Of a DNA stretch of 6,921 nucleotides, positions 1 to 6,081 are shown piece by piece. Each line of letters begins with the position of its first letter. Within the stretch, counting starts at the first letter, position 1. Below the pieces are notes generated by a model. The model ran no database searches. It had not been told where the DNA came from and worked only from the letters and a program-made list of their open reading frames with translations. The DNA is from Chloroflexota bacterium (GTDB lineage Bacteria > Chloroflexota > UBA6077): NCBI GenBank assembly GCA_021788565.1, contig JAJYKO010000200.1, positions 1 through 6,921 on the forward strand. The letters are read 5' to 3'. The translations under genes and the position numbers were made by a program.

Positions 1-3
1 CGC

Positions 4-666
4 ATGCTGGTTCCTCGTCGGATGTTCCTCGCGTCGAGCGTCACGGTTCTGACCTCCGTTTTCTGGGTCGTCGTTATCTCCGCGCTCATCCCACCCCCTG
101 TTTACGCCCAGAGCACAACGTCCTCTGCGCCAGCCTTCAACTCCAGGATAGTGAGCATGGCAGTCACTCCGGAGAATCCTCCGTCGATCTATGCTCTTGC
201 CGAGACGACGAAACAGTGGGTTGCCGGATCTCCAGTCACATATGGGGTGTATCAGAGTAGGGATGGTGGAGCATCGTGGAGTGCGATGAGCCTCGCGGGC
301 TTGGGAGAGATCGGCACGGCTACGTCTCTGGCCGTAGACTACCGAAAGCCTGGCGTTCTCTACCTGGCGGCATCGACTGAACCTCGGGCAAGCTCCCTCA
401 GCCTCTACAGGAGGGATTCAGGTGGGGATTGGGAGAGACTGAGCGAACCCATTCAGGGGCTCGGCGCCATTGCCGTGGATCTAATAAACAGCAACGTCCT
501 GTATGGTGGAGCACGGTACGGCGCCCTCGGTGGCTTCATCCGAAGCACGGACGGCGGCCGAACCTGGCAGCCATTCGACTGGCAGTGGCCGGATCCAACG
601 CAACCCCTTTCTGGCGGAGTCTGGCGAGCCCCTGTCGAGAGGATTCTTATTGGCTCAGCTTCCTGA
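4..666 (+). pseudogene. N-terminal fragment of an exported Asp-box (BNR-type) beta-propeller protein, frameshifted
   Basis: Only the front half of the original protein is in this frame (220 codons). Residues 1-36 form a signal peptide: RRMFL at 5-9 resembles the twin-arginine motif, a hydrophobic stretch follows at about 12-30, and a likely cleavage site lies after VYA (33-35), so the product was meant for export. Three Asp-box motifs follow: SRDGGASW (85-92), a degenerate RRDSGGDW (136-143) and STDGGRTW (181-188). The spacing of about 45-50 residues is that of beta-propeller blades in sialidase/BNR-like proteins. No sialidase active-site arginines can be assigned, so the role is more likely binding or structural than hydrolytic. 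After about residue 192 the reading makes no domain sense and stops at 664-666, while the rest of the protein continues in other frames. The start is uncertain because only 3 bases precede it and the frame is open to the window edge. The frameshift could be real decay or a sequencing error. Confidence 0.7.
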
Positions 667-1214
667 AGGCCCACGGGGATACGGACAACCTCGGGTACCC
701 ACGCACCGAGGTGATCGCGGACCCAATGGCGGCCGGCCAGACCGTGCAGTACTTCCAGCGGTTGATTCTGGAGTGGCACCCGGAGAACCCGCCCCAGTAC
801 CGCATCCAGCGGCGTCTTCTGGGCGACATAATCTATCCGGGGGCTGATCCGCCGCTCGACCCGTCAGATCCAACACACCGTCCTCAAGGAGATTACTCCT
901 TCTTCCCCGACGGCCCCGGGATTGGGCTGGGACACTACGTGGCCGACTACGCTCCGGATGGCAGTCCCACTTACTTCAAGCAATACTTCGATAGCCACGG
1001 GGGAGTAGACGCTTTCGGCTTCCCGAAGGAGGAGCCGAAGATGCGCGACGGAATGTGGACCCAGCGGTTTCAGGCAGCGGTCTTCCAGTACCATTCGGAG
1101 AACGATGTGGAGGGCTTTGTACCGGGAACGAACATTCCACTGCGCAACTTCCGAGTGCAGCTAGAACTGCTCGGCGATCGGTTCATAGAGGCGAACAGGC
1201 TGACGTATCGGTGA
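645..1214 (+). pseudogene. C-terminal fragment of the same protein: two tandem GYP/VQYF-type repeats
   Basis: This piece reads in the third frame and has no ribosome binding site or convincing start of its own. In-frame starts before about 645 (for example at 429) only add sequence that is a shadow of the upstream fragment. It holds two alignable repeats. Repeat 1 runs from YWLSFLKAHG through LGYPRTE and VQYFQR to EWHPENP and RRLLGD. Repeat 2 runs from YFKQYFDSHGG through FGFPKEE and QRFQAAVFQYHSEN to VQLELLGD. Repeat 2 is preceded by a GLGHYV segment. The matching front half of repeat 1 (FLAESGEPLSRG) is found in a different frame at 608-643, which ties the fragments together as one former gene. 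I recall repeats of this kind in secreted Chloroflexota proteins of unknown function, where they look like cell-surface or ligand-binding modules; no enzyme activity is suggested. The reading ends at TGA 1212-1214. Confidence 0.65.
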
Positions 1215-1369
1215 GCCGCGCCGCGGGCGGAGCGGAGCGTCCGCTGGCCTCCGCTGCTTGAAGGTGCCGGCCTAAGCATGCTACTATCTCGCGGCTGTTG
1301 CTCTATAAATGTCGGGCAGGTTTCGACCAGAAACGGCTGACCTGTTCCTTTATACACAGGAGAACCGCT
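1215..1369 (+). other. Intergenic leader of the epimerase-transketolase operon
   Basis: No gene is seen here. The first part, just after the upstream stop, has a GC-rich 7-bp inverted repeat (1231-1237 with 1249-1255) but no T tract, so it is not a convincing terminator. A TATAAA at 1304-1309 could be a -10 element, but no good -35 lies at the right distance. The last 55 bases contain two complementary pairings that cannot form together: 1314-1321 with 1340-1347 (includes two G-U pairs), and 1341-1345 with 1356-1360. The second would cover the ribosome binding site AGGAG at 1358-1362. Both are short, so any regulatory meaning is speculative. Confidence 0.3.
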
Positions 1370-2308
1370 ATGCAAGATTCATGGCGTAAGCATTTCCGAG
1401 TTGGCGTAATCCAGTTCATGATGTTCACCGACTCGCCAGGCAATGATGCCCGAACAATCGAGACCGCCCGGCAGGTGTTCCTCGATGACTTCTTCGGCAC
1501 TCTAGCCGTTGGTCGGATGTCCGACGAGGCGATGAAGGCACTGAAGAGCATGGCAGCCGATGCACATGCTTCACTGGCAATCAGTGCTGCTCCCTTCATG
1601 CTCGGGAACAAGCTGAACCTTGCCAGTCTCGACGAGACCTCCAGGCGTGCCGCGGTTGAGGCGCTCAAGAAAAGCGTCGACGATGCCTACTTCCTGGGTT
1701 CTCCGATGCTCGAGGTTCTGGATGGAGGGCAGTCGTACCCCGGTCCGGAGAAGGAGCAGGAGGCCGTCGATCAGCTCGTGCGCTCGCTGAAGGAGCTCTG
1801 CCAGTACGCTGATGACACTGCCAATGGCCGCAAGCCGCTCTGGATTGTGCTGGAGACTTTCGATCGGGCCATCGACAAGAAGAGTCTGGTCGGTCCCAGC
1901 GAACTCGCCGTTCAGGTAGCGAAGCGGGTACGAGAGCAGTACCCGCGCTTCGGGCTCACTATCGACATGGGTCACCTACCTCTCATTGGGGAGCGGTATG
2001 TGGACTCACTAAAGACCGCTTCCGAGTACATCGTTCACGCGCATCTTGGCAGCTGCATCAAGGATGACCCGTCTCACGCCTTCTACGGAGACAGCCATCC
2101 AGCGTTCGGTGCCGAGGGCGGGGCGGCGGATGTGGAGGAACTTACCGAGTTCTTCGCGGCGCTTCAGGAGATTGGATACTTCGACAAACAGCTGCCTACC
2201 GGACGGCCCTGGCTCACCTTCGAGGTCAAGCCGCAGCCCGGTCAATCACCGGAGTTGGTGATGGCAAACTGCAAGCGTGTGCTCAAGGAGGCCTGGGCGA
2301 GGCTGTAA
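1370..2308 (+). CDS. Sugar (phosphate) isomerase/epimerase, TIM-barrel, AP-endonuclease-2-like family
   Basis: The predicted 312-residue soluble cytoplasmic protein resembles the xylose-isomerase-like TIM-barrel superfamily (PF01261-type), whose members isomerise or epimerise ketoses, inosose derivatives and similar polyols using a divalent metal. The four expected metal ligands sit in typical strand-end motifs: Glu162 in IVLETFD, Asp199 in TIDMGH (with His202 close by), His225 in VHAHLG, and Glu285 in TFEVKP. This supports an intact active site. The substrate cannot be read from the sequence. The start at 1370 was chosen because AGGAG lies 7 bases upstream (1358-1362). A TTG 72 bases further upstream keeps the frame open, but its 24 codons look like leader sequence and include the ribosome binding site. 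The transketolase gene begins 50 bp after the stop on the same strand, so the two are probably cotranscribed and may act on linked sugar substrates. Confidence 0.88.
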   Translation: MQDSWRKHFRVGVIQFMMFTDSPGNDARTIETARQVFLDDFFGTLAVGRMSDEAMKALKSMAADAHASLAISAAPFMLGNKLNLASLDETSRRAAVEALKKSVDDAYFLGSPMLEVLDGGQSYPGPEKEQEAVDQLVRSLKELCQYADDTANGRKPLWIVLETFDRAIDKKSLVGPSELAVQVAKRVREQYPRFGLTIDMGHLPLIGERYVDSLKTASEYIVHAHLGSCIKDDPSHAFYGDSHPAFGAEGGAADVEELTEFFAALQEIGYFDKQLPTGRPWLTFEVKPQPGQSPELVMANCKRVLKEAWARL

Positions 2309-2344
2309 CGTCGAGGCCGGACCGGTAATCGCCCCACATAGTCG

Positions 2345-2353
2345 AGAGGAGAG
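2345..2353 (+). promoter_or_regulatory. Ribosome binding site of the transketolase gene
   Basis: AGAGGAGAG contains AGGAG with 7 bases between it and the ATG at 2359. This fixes the transketolase start and shows that the gene has its own translation signal rather than overlapping the upstream epimerase gene. Confidence 0.75.
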
Positions 2354-2358
2354 TTGCC

Positions 2359-4722
2359 ATGGTTGACACAGCGGAAGTCAGCGTTGAGAGCCGTCTAGCT
2401 GCTGTTGCTGCCGATTTCCCTCGCTGGGAGAAGATCAAGGATATTGTCGATCAAACGCTCGACATAATGTTCAACTACCGCCAGAGTGGTCATCCGGGCG
2501 GCAGCCGATCCAGGGTGCACATGGTGCTGGCTACGATGCTCTCCGGCGCCTCCCGATGGGACATCCGTAATCCGGAGAAACGGTTCGGCGACCGTTTCAT
2601 AATGGTCGGTGGGCACACCATTCCGCTGGTATACGCGATTCTGGCTGTGTTCAACGAGGCGATGCGGGTCAAGTACGCTCAGACCAAGGACCCGAAGTAC
2701 CTGGTGCCGGGCGCACCGGAGCGGGTTCTGACCTGGGAGGACCTGCTGGGCTTTCGGCGCAACAAGGGTCTCTCGGGCCACGCGGAGATGGAGGGCAAGA
2801 CTCTCATTCTTAAGTTCAACACCGGTCCTTCTGGGCACGGTGCGCCTGCAGCCGCAGGCGAGGCCATGGCGCTGAAGCGTGCCGGTGCGGATGGTGTGAA
2901 GGTGTTCGCCTTCGAGGGCGAAGGAGGGCTGACTCCTGGTGGCGTGGCCGAGACGAAGAACACGGCCTGGGGGCTGGGGCTCGACAATCTCAACTTCATC
3001 ATCGATTGGAACAACTATGGGATCGACGACACCCCCATAAGCGCCGTGGTTCCAGGCACGCCGGCAACCTGGTTCGGTTCATTCGGCTGGAGGGTCGTCG
3101 GTACCGAACAGGGGTCCGAGTGGGAGCCAGTTACGCGGACCTTGATGGAATTGTCGTTCGGGCCGAACCCAGACAAGGTGCCGAGCGCCGCTTGGCTGAA
3201 GACTCGAAAGGGCCGCGGCTACGGTGTGTACGATAACAAGTCGCACGGCACCCCGATGCCGATGAACTCCGAGGGCTTCTGGAAGAATGCGGCCGCCTTC
3301 AGCGAGCGCTATGGAGTGAAGTTCGTCGGATTCAACGAGCCCGCGCCGAAAGAAGCAGGCGTTATCAAGGAGCAGTTCAGGGCGAATCTTGAGATCGCCA
3401 TGAGCGTCATAAAGTCTGACCAGGAGTTGGTGGATTATCTCACCGACCGCCTCGTGGAGTTGGGCGATAGCGTACCGGCGGAGATTCCTTCGTTCCGGCT
3501 GAACACGAAGAGGAATCCCTGGAAGGACGAGCGGCTGTACGACTTCGAGAACTATCCGGCCGAGATGTACGCTAAGCCGGGAGATAAGGTGGCGAACCGC
3601 GCGGCCCTGGCGAAGTTCGGGGCGTGGGTCAATGCCTTCGGTCGGGAGAATTACGGTCGCCCCCTGTTCCTGGCGTGCTCCGCGGATTTGGCGGCCTCTA
3701 CGAACATCAACGGCTTCGCTCAGAAGTGGGGTGATACACCAGGCTGGGGCGTCTACGATCGCGACAGCAACCTTGAAGGGGCGCTGCTCCCCACGGAGAT
3801 CACGGAGTTCACGAACGCCGGCCTCCTGGCAGGAATGGCGTCAGTCAACTTCGCCGAGCATCCGTTCGACGAGTTCCAGGGCTTCTACGGCGCCACTTCT
3901 ACCTACGGGTCTTTCGTCTACCTGCACTACGGGCTGATGCGGCTGTACAGTCAGATGGCGCAGGACTGTCAGATCAAGCTGGGCAAGGTGTTGTGGGTCG
4001 TCGGGCACTCGGGCCCCGAGACGGCCGAGGACTCGCGAACGCACTTCGGGATCTTCTCCCCCGGCGTCACCCAGCTGTTCCCTCAGGGGCACGTGATCGA
4101 CGTGCACCCGTGGGAGCACAACGAGGTGCCGGTGGTGATCGGAGCGGCTCTCAAGACCAACGCACCGATTGTGGCGCTCCATCTGACCAGGCCGCCTGTC
4201 CAGATTCCAGATCGCGCGGCGCTGGGAATGGACTCGCACTTTGCTGCTGCCAAAGGGGCTTACCTGATAAGGAACTACAAGGCCGGCCAGAAGCCTATGG
4301 GCACCATATTCGTCCAGGGCACCATGAGCACGGCCAACCTGGTGAAGCTGCTGCCGGAGCTGGACAACGCTGGCCTCAACGTGAAGATCGTGGCTGCTAT
4401 TAGCCCCGATCTCTTCAGGATGCAGCCGGCTTCGTACAGGGACAGCTTGATCTCCGAGGCCGACTGGGTGGACTCCATGTGCGTCACCAACAGGGCACGC
4501 AAGCTGATGCGCGACTGGATGGTGAGCAGCGTATCCGAGGAGTACACACTGTCCTCCGACTGGGACAACCGGTGGCGCACCGGCGGCACGGTGGATGAGG
4601 TTTACGAAGAAGCGCACCTCTCTCCCGAATGGATCCTCAAGGGGATCGAGCACTTCGTGTCGGATCGCGAGAAGCGGCTTGGCCGGGTCGCCGCGATGCT
4701 CGATGCCGCGAGAGGCCGGTAG
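2359..4722 (+). CDS. Long, divergent single-chain transketolase-like thiamine-diphosphate enzyme
   Basis: The 787-residue protein follows the transketolase plan: a diphosphate-binding half, a pyrimidine-binding half and a C-terminal domain. Visible counterparts are SGHPGGS (43-49), GGHTIP (84-89), GPSGHG (156-161, usually GPLGQG), the metal/diphosphate motif FEGEGG (185-190) with Asn218/Asn219 in WNNYGI about 30 residues later, KGRG (284-287) and a downstream His296. In the second half, Glu483 in ITEFTNAG fits the catalytic glutamate that activates thiamine, and GHSGPETAEDSRTH (549-562) matches the Asp/His-containing loop of transketolases. The family transfers two-carbon ketol units between sugar phosphates in the cytoplasm. 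Typical transketolases have about 650-670 residues, so this one is over 100 longer. The usual GDG is GEG here and several substrate-loop residues differ, so donor and acceptor are unassigned. It is the second gene of an operon with the epimerase. Alternatives are a dihydroxyacetone-synthase-like or other specialised ketolase. Confidence 0.88.
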   Translation: MVDTAEVSVESRLAAVAADFPRWEKIKDIVDQTLDIMFNYRQSGHPGGSRSRVHMVLATMLSGASRWDIRNPEKRFGDRFIMVGGHTIPLVYAILAVFNEAMRVKYAQTKDPKYLVPGAPERVLTWEDLLGFRRNKGLSGHAEMEGKTLILKFNTGPSGHGAPAAAGEAMALKRAGADGVKVFAFEGEGGLTPGGVAETKNTAWGLGLDNLNFIIDWNNYGIDDTPISAVVPGTPATWFGSFGWRVVGTEQGSEWEPVTRTLMELSFGPNPDKVPSAAWLKTRKGRGYGVYDNKSHGTPMPMNSEGFWKNAAAFSERYGVKFVGFNEPAPKEAGVIKEQFRANLEIAMSVIKSDQELVDYLTDRLVELGDSVPAEIPSFRLNTKRNPWKDERLYDFENYPAEMYAKPGDKVANRAALAKFGAWVNAFGRENYGRPLFLACSADLAASTNINGFAQKWGDTPGWGVYDRDSNLEGALLPTEITEFTNAGLLAGMASVNFAEHPFDEFQGFYGATSTYGSFVYLHYGLMRLYSQMAQDCQIKLGKVLWVVGHSGPETAEDSRTHFGIFSPGVTQLFPQGHVIDVHPWEHNEVPVVIGAALKTNAPIVALHLTRPPVQIPDRAALGMDSHFAAAKGAYLIRNYKAGQKPMGTIFVQGTMSTANLVKLLPELDNAGLNVKIVAAISPDLFRMQPASYRDSLISEADWVDSMCVTNRARKLMRDWMVSSVSEEYTLSSDWDNRWRTGGTVDEVYEEAHLSPEWILKGIEHFVSDREKRLGRVAAMLDAARGR

Positions 4723-4723
4723 A

Positions 4724-4746
4724 CAGGCCGGCGGACGCCGGGCCTG
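4724..4746 (+). other. Imperfect GC-rich hairpin directly after the transketolase stop
   Basis: CAGGCCGGC at 4724-4732 pairs with 4737-4746, with one bulged base and a loop of about 4. It starts 2 bases past the stop codon and has no T tract, so it could stabilise the mRNA 3' end or slow polymerase, but it is not a classical terminator alone. Confidence 0.35.
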
Positions 4747-4774
4747 ACGCGGCGCGGCAGTAGCACGTGATCGG

Positions 4775-4812
4775 AGTAGCAGCGGGTCGTCCCTGACCCG
4801 CTGCTACTTTCT
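4775..4812 (+). terminator. Probable Rho-independent terminator of the epimerase-transketolase operon
   Basis: A perfect 14-bp stem (4775-4788 with 4795-4808) encloses the six-base loop GTCCCT and is followed by a short T-rich stretch, TTTCT, on the + strand. It lies between two convergent genes, only 6 bases from the end of the B3/B4 gene. In the opposite direction no T run follows the stem, so it should work mainly for the + strand operon. The T tract is short, so termination may be incomplete. Confidence 0.7.
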
Positions 4813-4814
4813 AG

Positions 4815-5489
4815 CTATCCTCCGAAGACCTCCATCGTCTCCACTCGCGCCTCCGGGGCAACCAGCAGCACGTTGGCCCTGATGTCCTCCAGGTGGTAGT
4901 GCACCGCCTGGCCGCCGATCCCCCTGGGCGCGTAGACCATGAAGAGGACGTCCCTGGTACCCCTGGTTATTCGCGTGCGCTGATCAGGTCCGTAGATGAC
5001 GCTCGAGATCACGCCTGACTCATCCGTCATCATCATGTCTCGTGGCTTCATCTGCTGCTCCTGCCCGTCGAGCCGCACGAATCGTTCGGTGCCCGTGGCT
5101 GCGTCGATGGTCACTGGGAGCCTCACAGCCGCCAGATCATGCCCTGCCGTCAGCAGAAGATTCTTCAATTCAGCTAGGAACATCGCCTCGACGAGGGCCG
5201 CGACGCTGGGGATGGCCTTGCCTCGAAGAGCCACTGATTCCAGTTGCATAAGGACGTGATAGCTCTTTCCGAACCGCTTGTAGTAGGCCGCGTAGGGGCG
5301 AATCCGCTCGAGATTCTTCAGCACGCTAGCATCCTGACAGGCGAAGCGAATTCGAAGCTCCTGTTCCAGCTCCGCCTTTCGTGCTTCCAGGGCGGGATGC
5401 CGCTCCGGATTGGACGTGCCGCGCATTATCAGGATTCCCGCCGAGGCGCCGGGATAATTGGTCTTCCACGACTCGGACACCCTGATCAT
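4815..5489 (-). CDS. Stand-alone B3/B4-domain protein (PheRS beta-subunit editing-domain relative)
   Basis: The 224-residue cytoplasmic protein resembles the B3/B4 domain of the phenylalanyl-tRNA synthetase beta subunit, which in the full synthetase hydrolyses mischarged Tyr-tRNA(Phe). The typical run for stand-alone members is present: RPYAAYYKRFGKSY (64-77), QLESV (82-86), IPSVAALVEAMFLAELKNLL (93-112), TAGHDL (114-119), and a C-terminal part with IYGPDQRTRIT (165-175) and YAPRGIG (186-192). The rest of PheT (B5, FDX-ACB and core domains) is absent. It could be a trans-editing or tRNA/amino-acid-binding protein, but neither is proven for this family. The start at 5489 has GGAGG 8 bases upstream on the minus strand. 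The longer reading from 5612 would run into hicB and adds 41 residues unlike the family. It is transcribed divergently from hicBA across 107 bp and convergently with the transketolase. Confidence 0.82.
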   Translation of the reverse strand: MIRVSESWKTNYPGASAGILIMRGTSNPERHPALEARKAELEQELRIRFACQDASVLKNLERIRPYAAYYKRFGKSYHVLMQLESVALRGKAIPSVAALVEAMFLAELKNLLLTAGHDLAAVRLPVTIDAATGTERFVRLDGQEQQMKPRDMMMTDESGVISSVIYGPDQRTRITRGTRDVLFMVYAPRGIGGQAVHYHLEDIRANVLLVAPEARVETMEVFGG

Positions 5490-5548
5490 ATCTGTGTCCT
5501 CCGTCCTGCGTTTCTTGTCCGACTCATCGACAGTGATTTCAGCTTGGT

Positions 5549-5578
5549 TTGAGTGCAATCGGAGTACTGCGGTAGAAT
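5549..5578 (+). promoter_or_regulatory. Candidate sigma-70-type promoter of hicBA
   Basis: TTGAGT (5549-5554) and TAGAAT (5573-5578) are separated by 18 bases, matching consensus at 4 of 6 and 5 of 6 positions. The predicted transcript start would fall around 5585, leaving a leader of only about 12 bases that still includes AGGAGG. That closeness is a reason for caution. Confidence 0.4.
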
Positions 5579-5586
5579 CTACGCAG
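5567..5586 (+). promoter_or_regulatory. Candidate autoregulatory operator (imperfect inverted repeat) in front of hicB
   Basis: CTGCG and TAGA are mirrored by TCTA and CGCAG around a central A, giving 9 paired positions per arm with one extra G in the left arm. The repeat overlaps the candidate -10 element and touches the ribosome binding site (AGGAGG, 5585-5590). A bound HicB-HicA complex would block transcription there, as toxin-antitoxin operons usually do. The same sequence could also fold as a short RNA hairpin. The assignment is inferred from symmetry and position only. Confidence 0.35.
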
Positions 5587-5596
5587 GAGGTACACG

Positions 5597-5809
5597 ATGT
5601 CAACACGAACATTTACGGCGATCCTTCACCGAGAAGGCGACCTGTACGTGGCGGAGTGTTCGGAGGTCGGGACCGTCAGCCAGGGAGTCTCCATTGAGGA
5701 CGCGATTGCCAATCTGAGAGAGGCGACCGAGTTATATTTGGAGGAGTTTCCGCTTCCAGACACAGATAGATCTCTCATTACTACCTTCGATGCCGTAGTC
5801 CATGCCTAG
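5597..5809 (+). CDS. hicB: HicB-family antitoxin, short form
   Basis: This 70-residue protein matches the short HicB family. The residues FTAILHREGDLYVAECSEVG (6-25) form the first strands of the partial RNase-H-like fold, and VSQGVSIEDAIANLREATEL (28-47) forms the next strand and the characteristic helix. HicB binds and inhibits the HicA mRNA interferase in the cytoplasm. Many HicB proteins end in a helix-turn-helix or ribbon-helix-helix DNA-binding domain; this one stops at about residue 70 and has none, so it may bind DNA weakly or through another protein. AGGAGG at 5585-5590, six bases before the ATG, supports the start. The gene overlaps hicA by 8 bases. Antitoxin-first order is the reverse of the classical hicAB arrangement but is known in other bacteria. 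Confidence 0.88.
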   Translation: MSTRTFTAILHREGDLYVAECSEVGTVSQGVSIEDAIANLREATELYLEEFPLPDTDRSLITTFDAVVHA

Positions 5810-6029
5810 GCTTCGGACAACCTCGGGCGAGGAGGCCGTGCGTGCGCTGGAACGGCTCGGATTTGTGCAGGTACGCCAGCGCGGGAGCCATGTTGTTATG
5901 AAGAAGGCGACATCGGCGGGCGAAGTCGGCTGTGTTGTTCCGCTCCACGATACGCTCGCCGTGGGAACCCTCCGAGGCATCTTGCGGCAGGCAAAGGTGA
6001 CCGTCGAAGACTTCACGGCCAACCTGTAA
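5802..6029 (+). CDS. hicA: HicA-family mRNA interferase toxin
   Basis: This 75-residue protein has the full short HicA (YcfA-like) pattern: a first helix with SGEEAVRALERLGF (8-21), a strand with VRQRGSHVVMKK (24-35), and the ending VPLHDTLAVGTLRGILRQA (46-64) followed by VTVEDF. His30 in the GSH motif is the expected catalytic residue of this dsRBD-like fold, which cleaves translated mRNAs. The toxin therefore looks intact. Its ATG lies inside the end of hicB (8-base overlap) and I see no good ribosome binding site before it. Translation probably depends on ribosomes finishing hicB, which would keep toxin output tied to antitoxin. A convergent gene ends 52 bp downstream, and no clear terminator is visible between the two. 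Confidence 0.9.
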   Translation: MPRLRTTSGEEAVRALERLGFVQVRQRGSHVVMKKATSAGEVGCVVPLHDTLAVGTLRGILRQAKVTVEDFTANL

Positions 6030-6081
6030 AGGTTCCCTCTGGCGAAGCACATTCCGAGAAGGCTCCCCAAGCCGCAAGAAT

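Noticed and set aside
599..612. Programmed -1 frameshift site in the Asp-box gene
   Set aside because: No X XXY YYZ slippery heptamer is in the right frame, and the pattern needs two frame changes, which fits indels better.
429..644. Front part of the open frame that contains the tandem repeats
   Set aside because: It is out of frame with the Asp-box protein, is low in recognisable content, and has no ribosome binding site.
1298..1369. TTG start adding 24 residues to the epimerase
   Set aside because: The added part would include the ribosome binding site of the ATG at 1370 and does not resemble the barrel's first strand.
3841..4653. 270-codon open frame on the minus strand inside the transketolase gene
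   Set aside because: It lies wholly antisense to a well-supported gene, shows no family motif, and is explained by the high GC content leaving the opposite strand free of stops.
4764..4769. CACGTG palindrome upstream of the terminator
   Set aside because: A six-base palindrome in a GC-rich intergenic region is expected by chance and has no neighbouring promoter to regulate.
5490..5612. Longer N-terminus for the B3/B4 protein, starting at 5612
   Set aside because: The extra 41 residues are unlike the family and overlap the hicB start, whereas 5489 has a good GGAGG at 8 bases.
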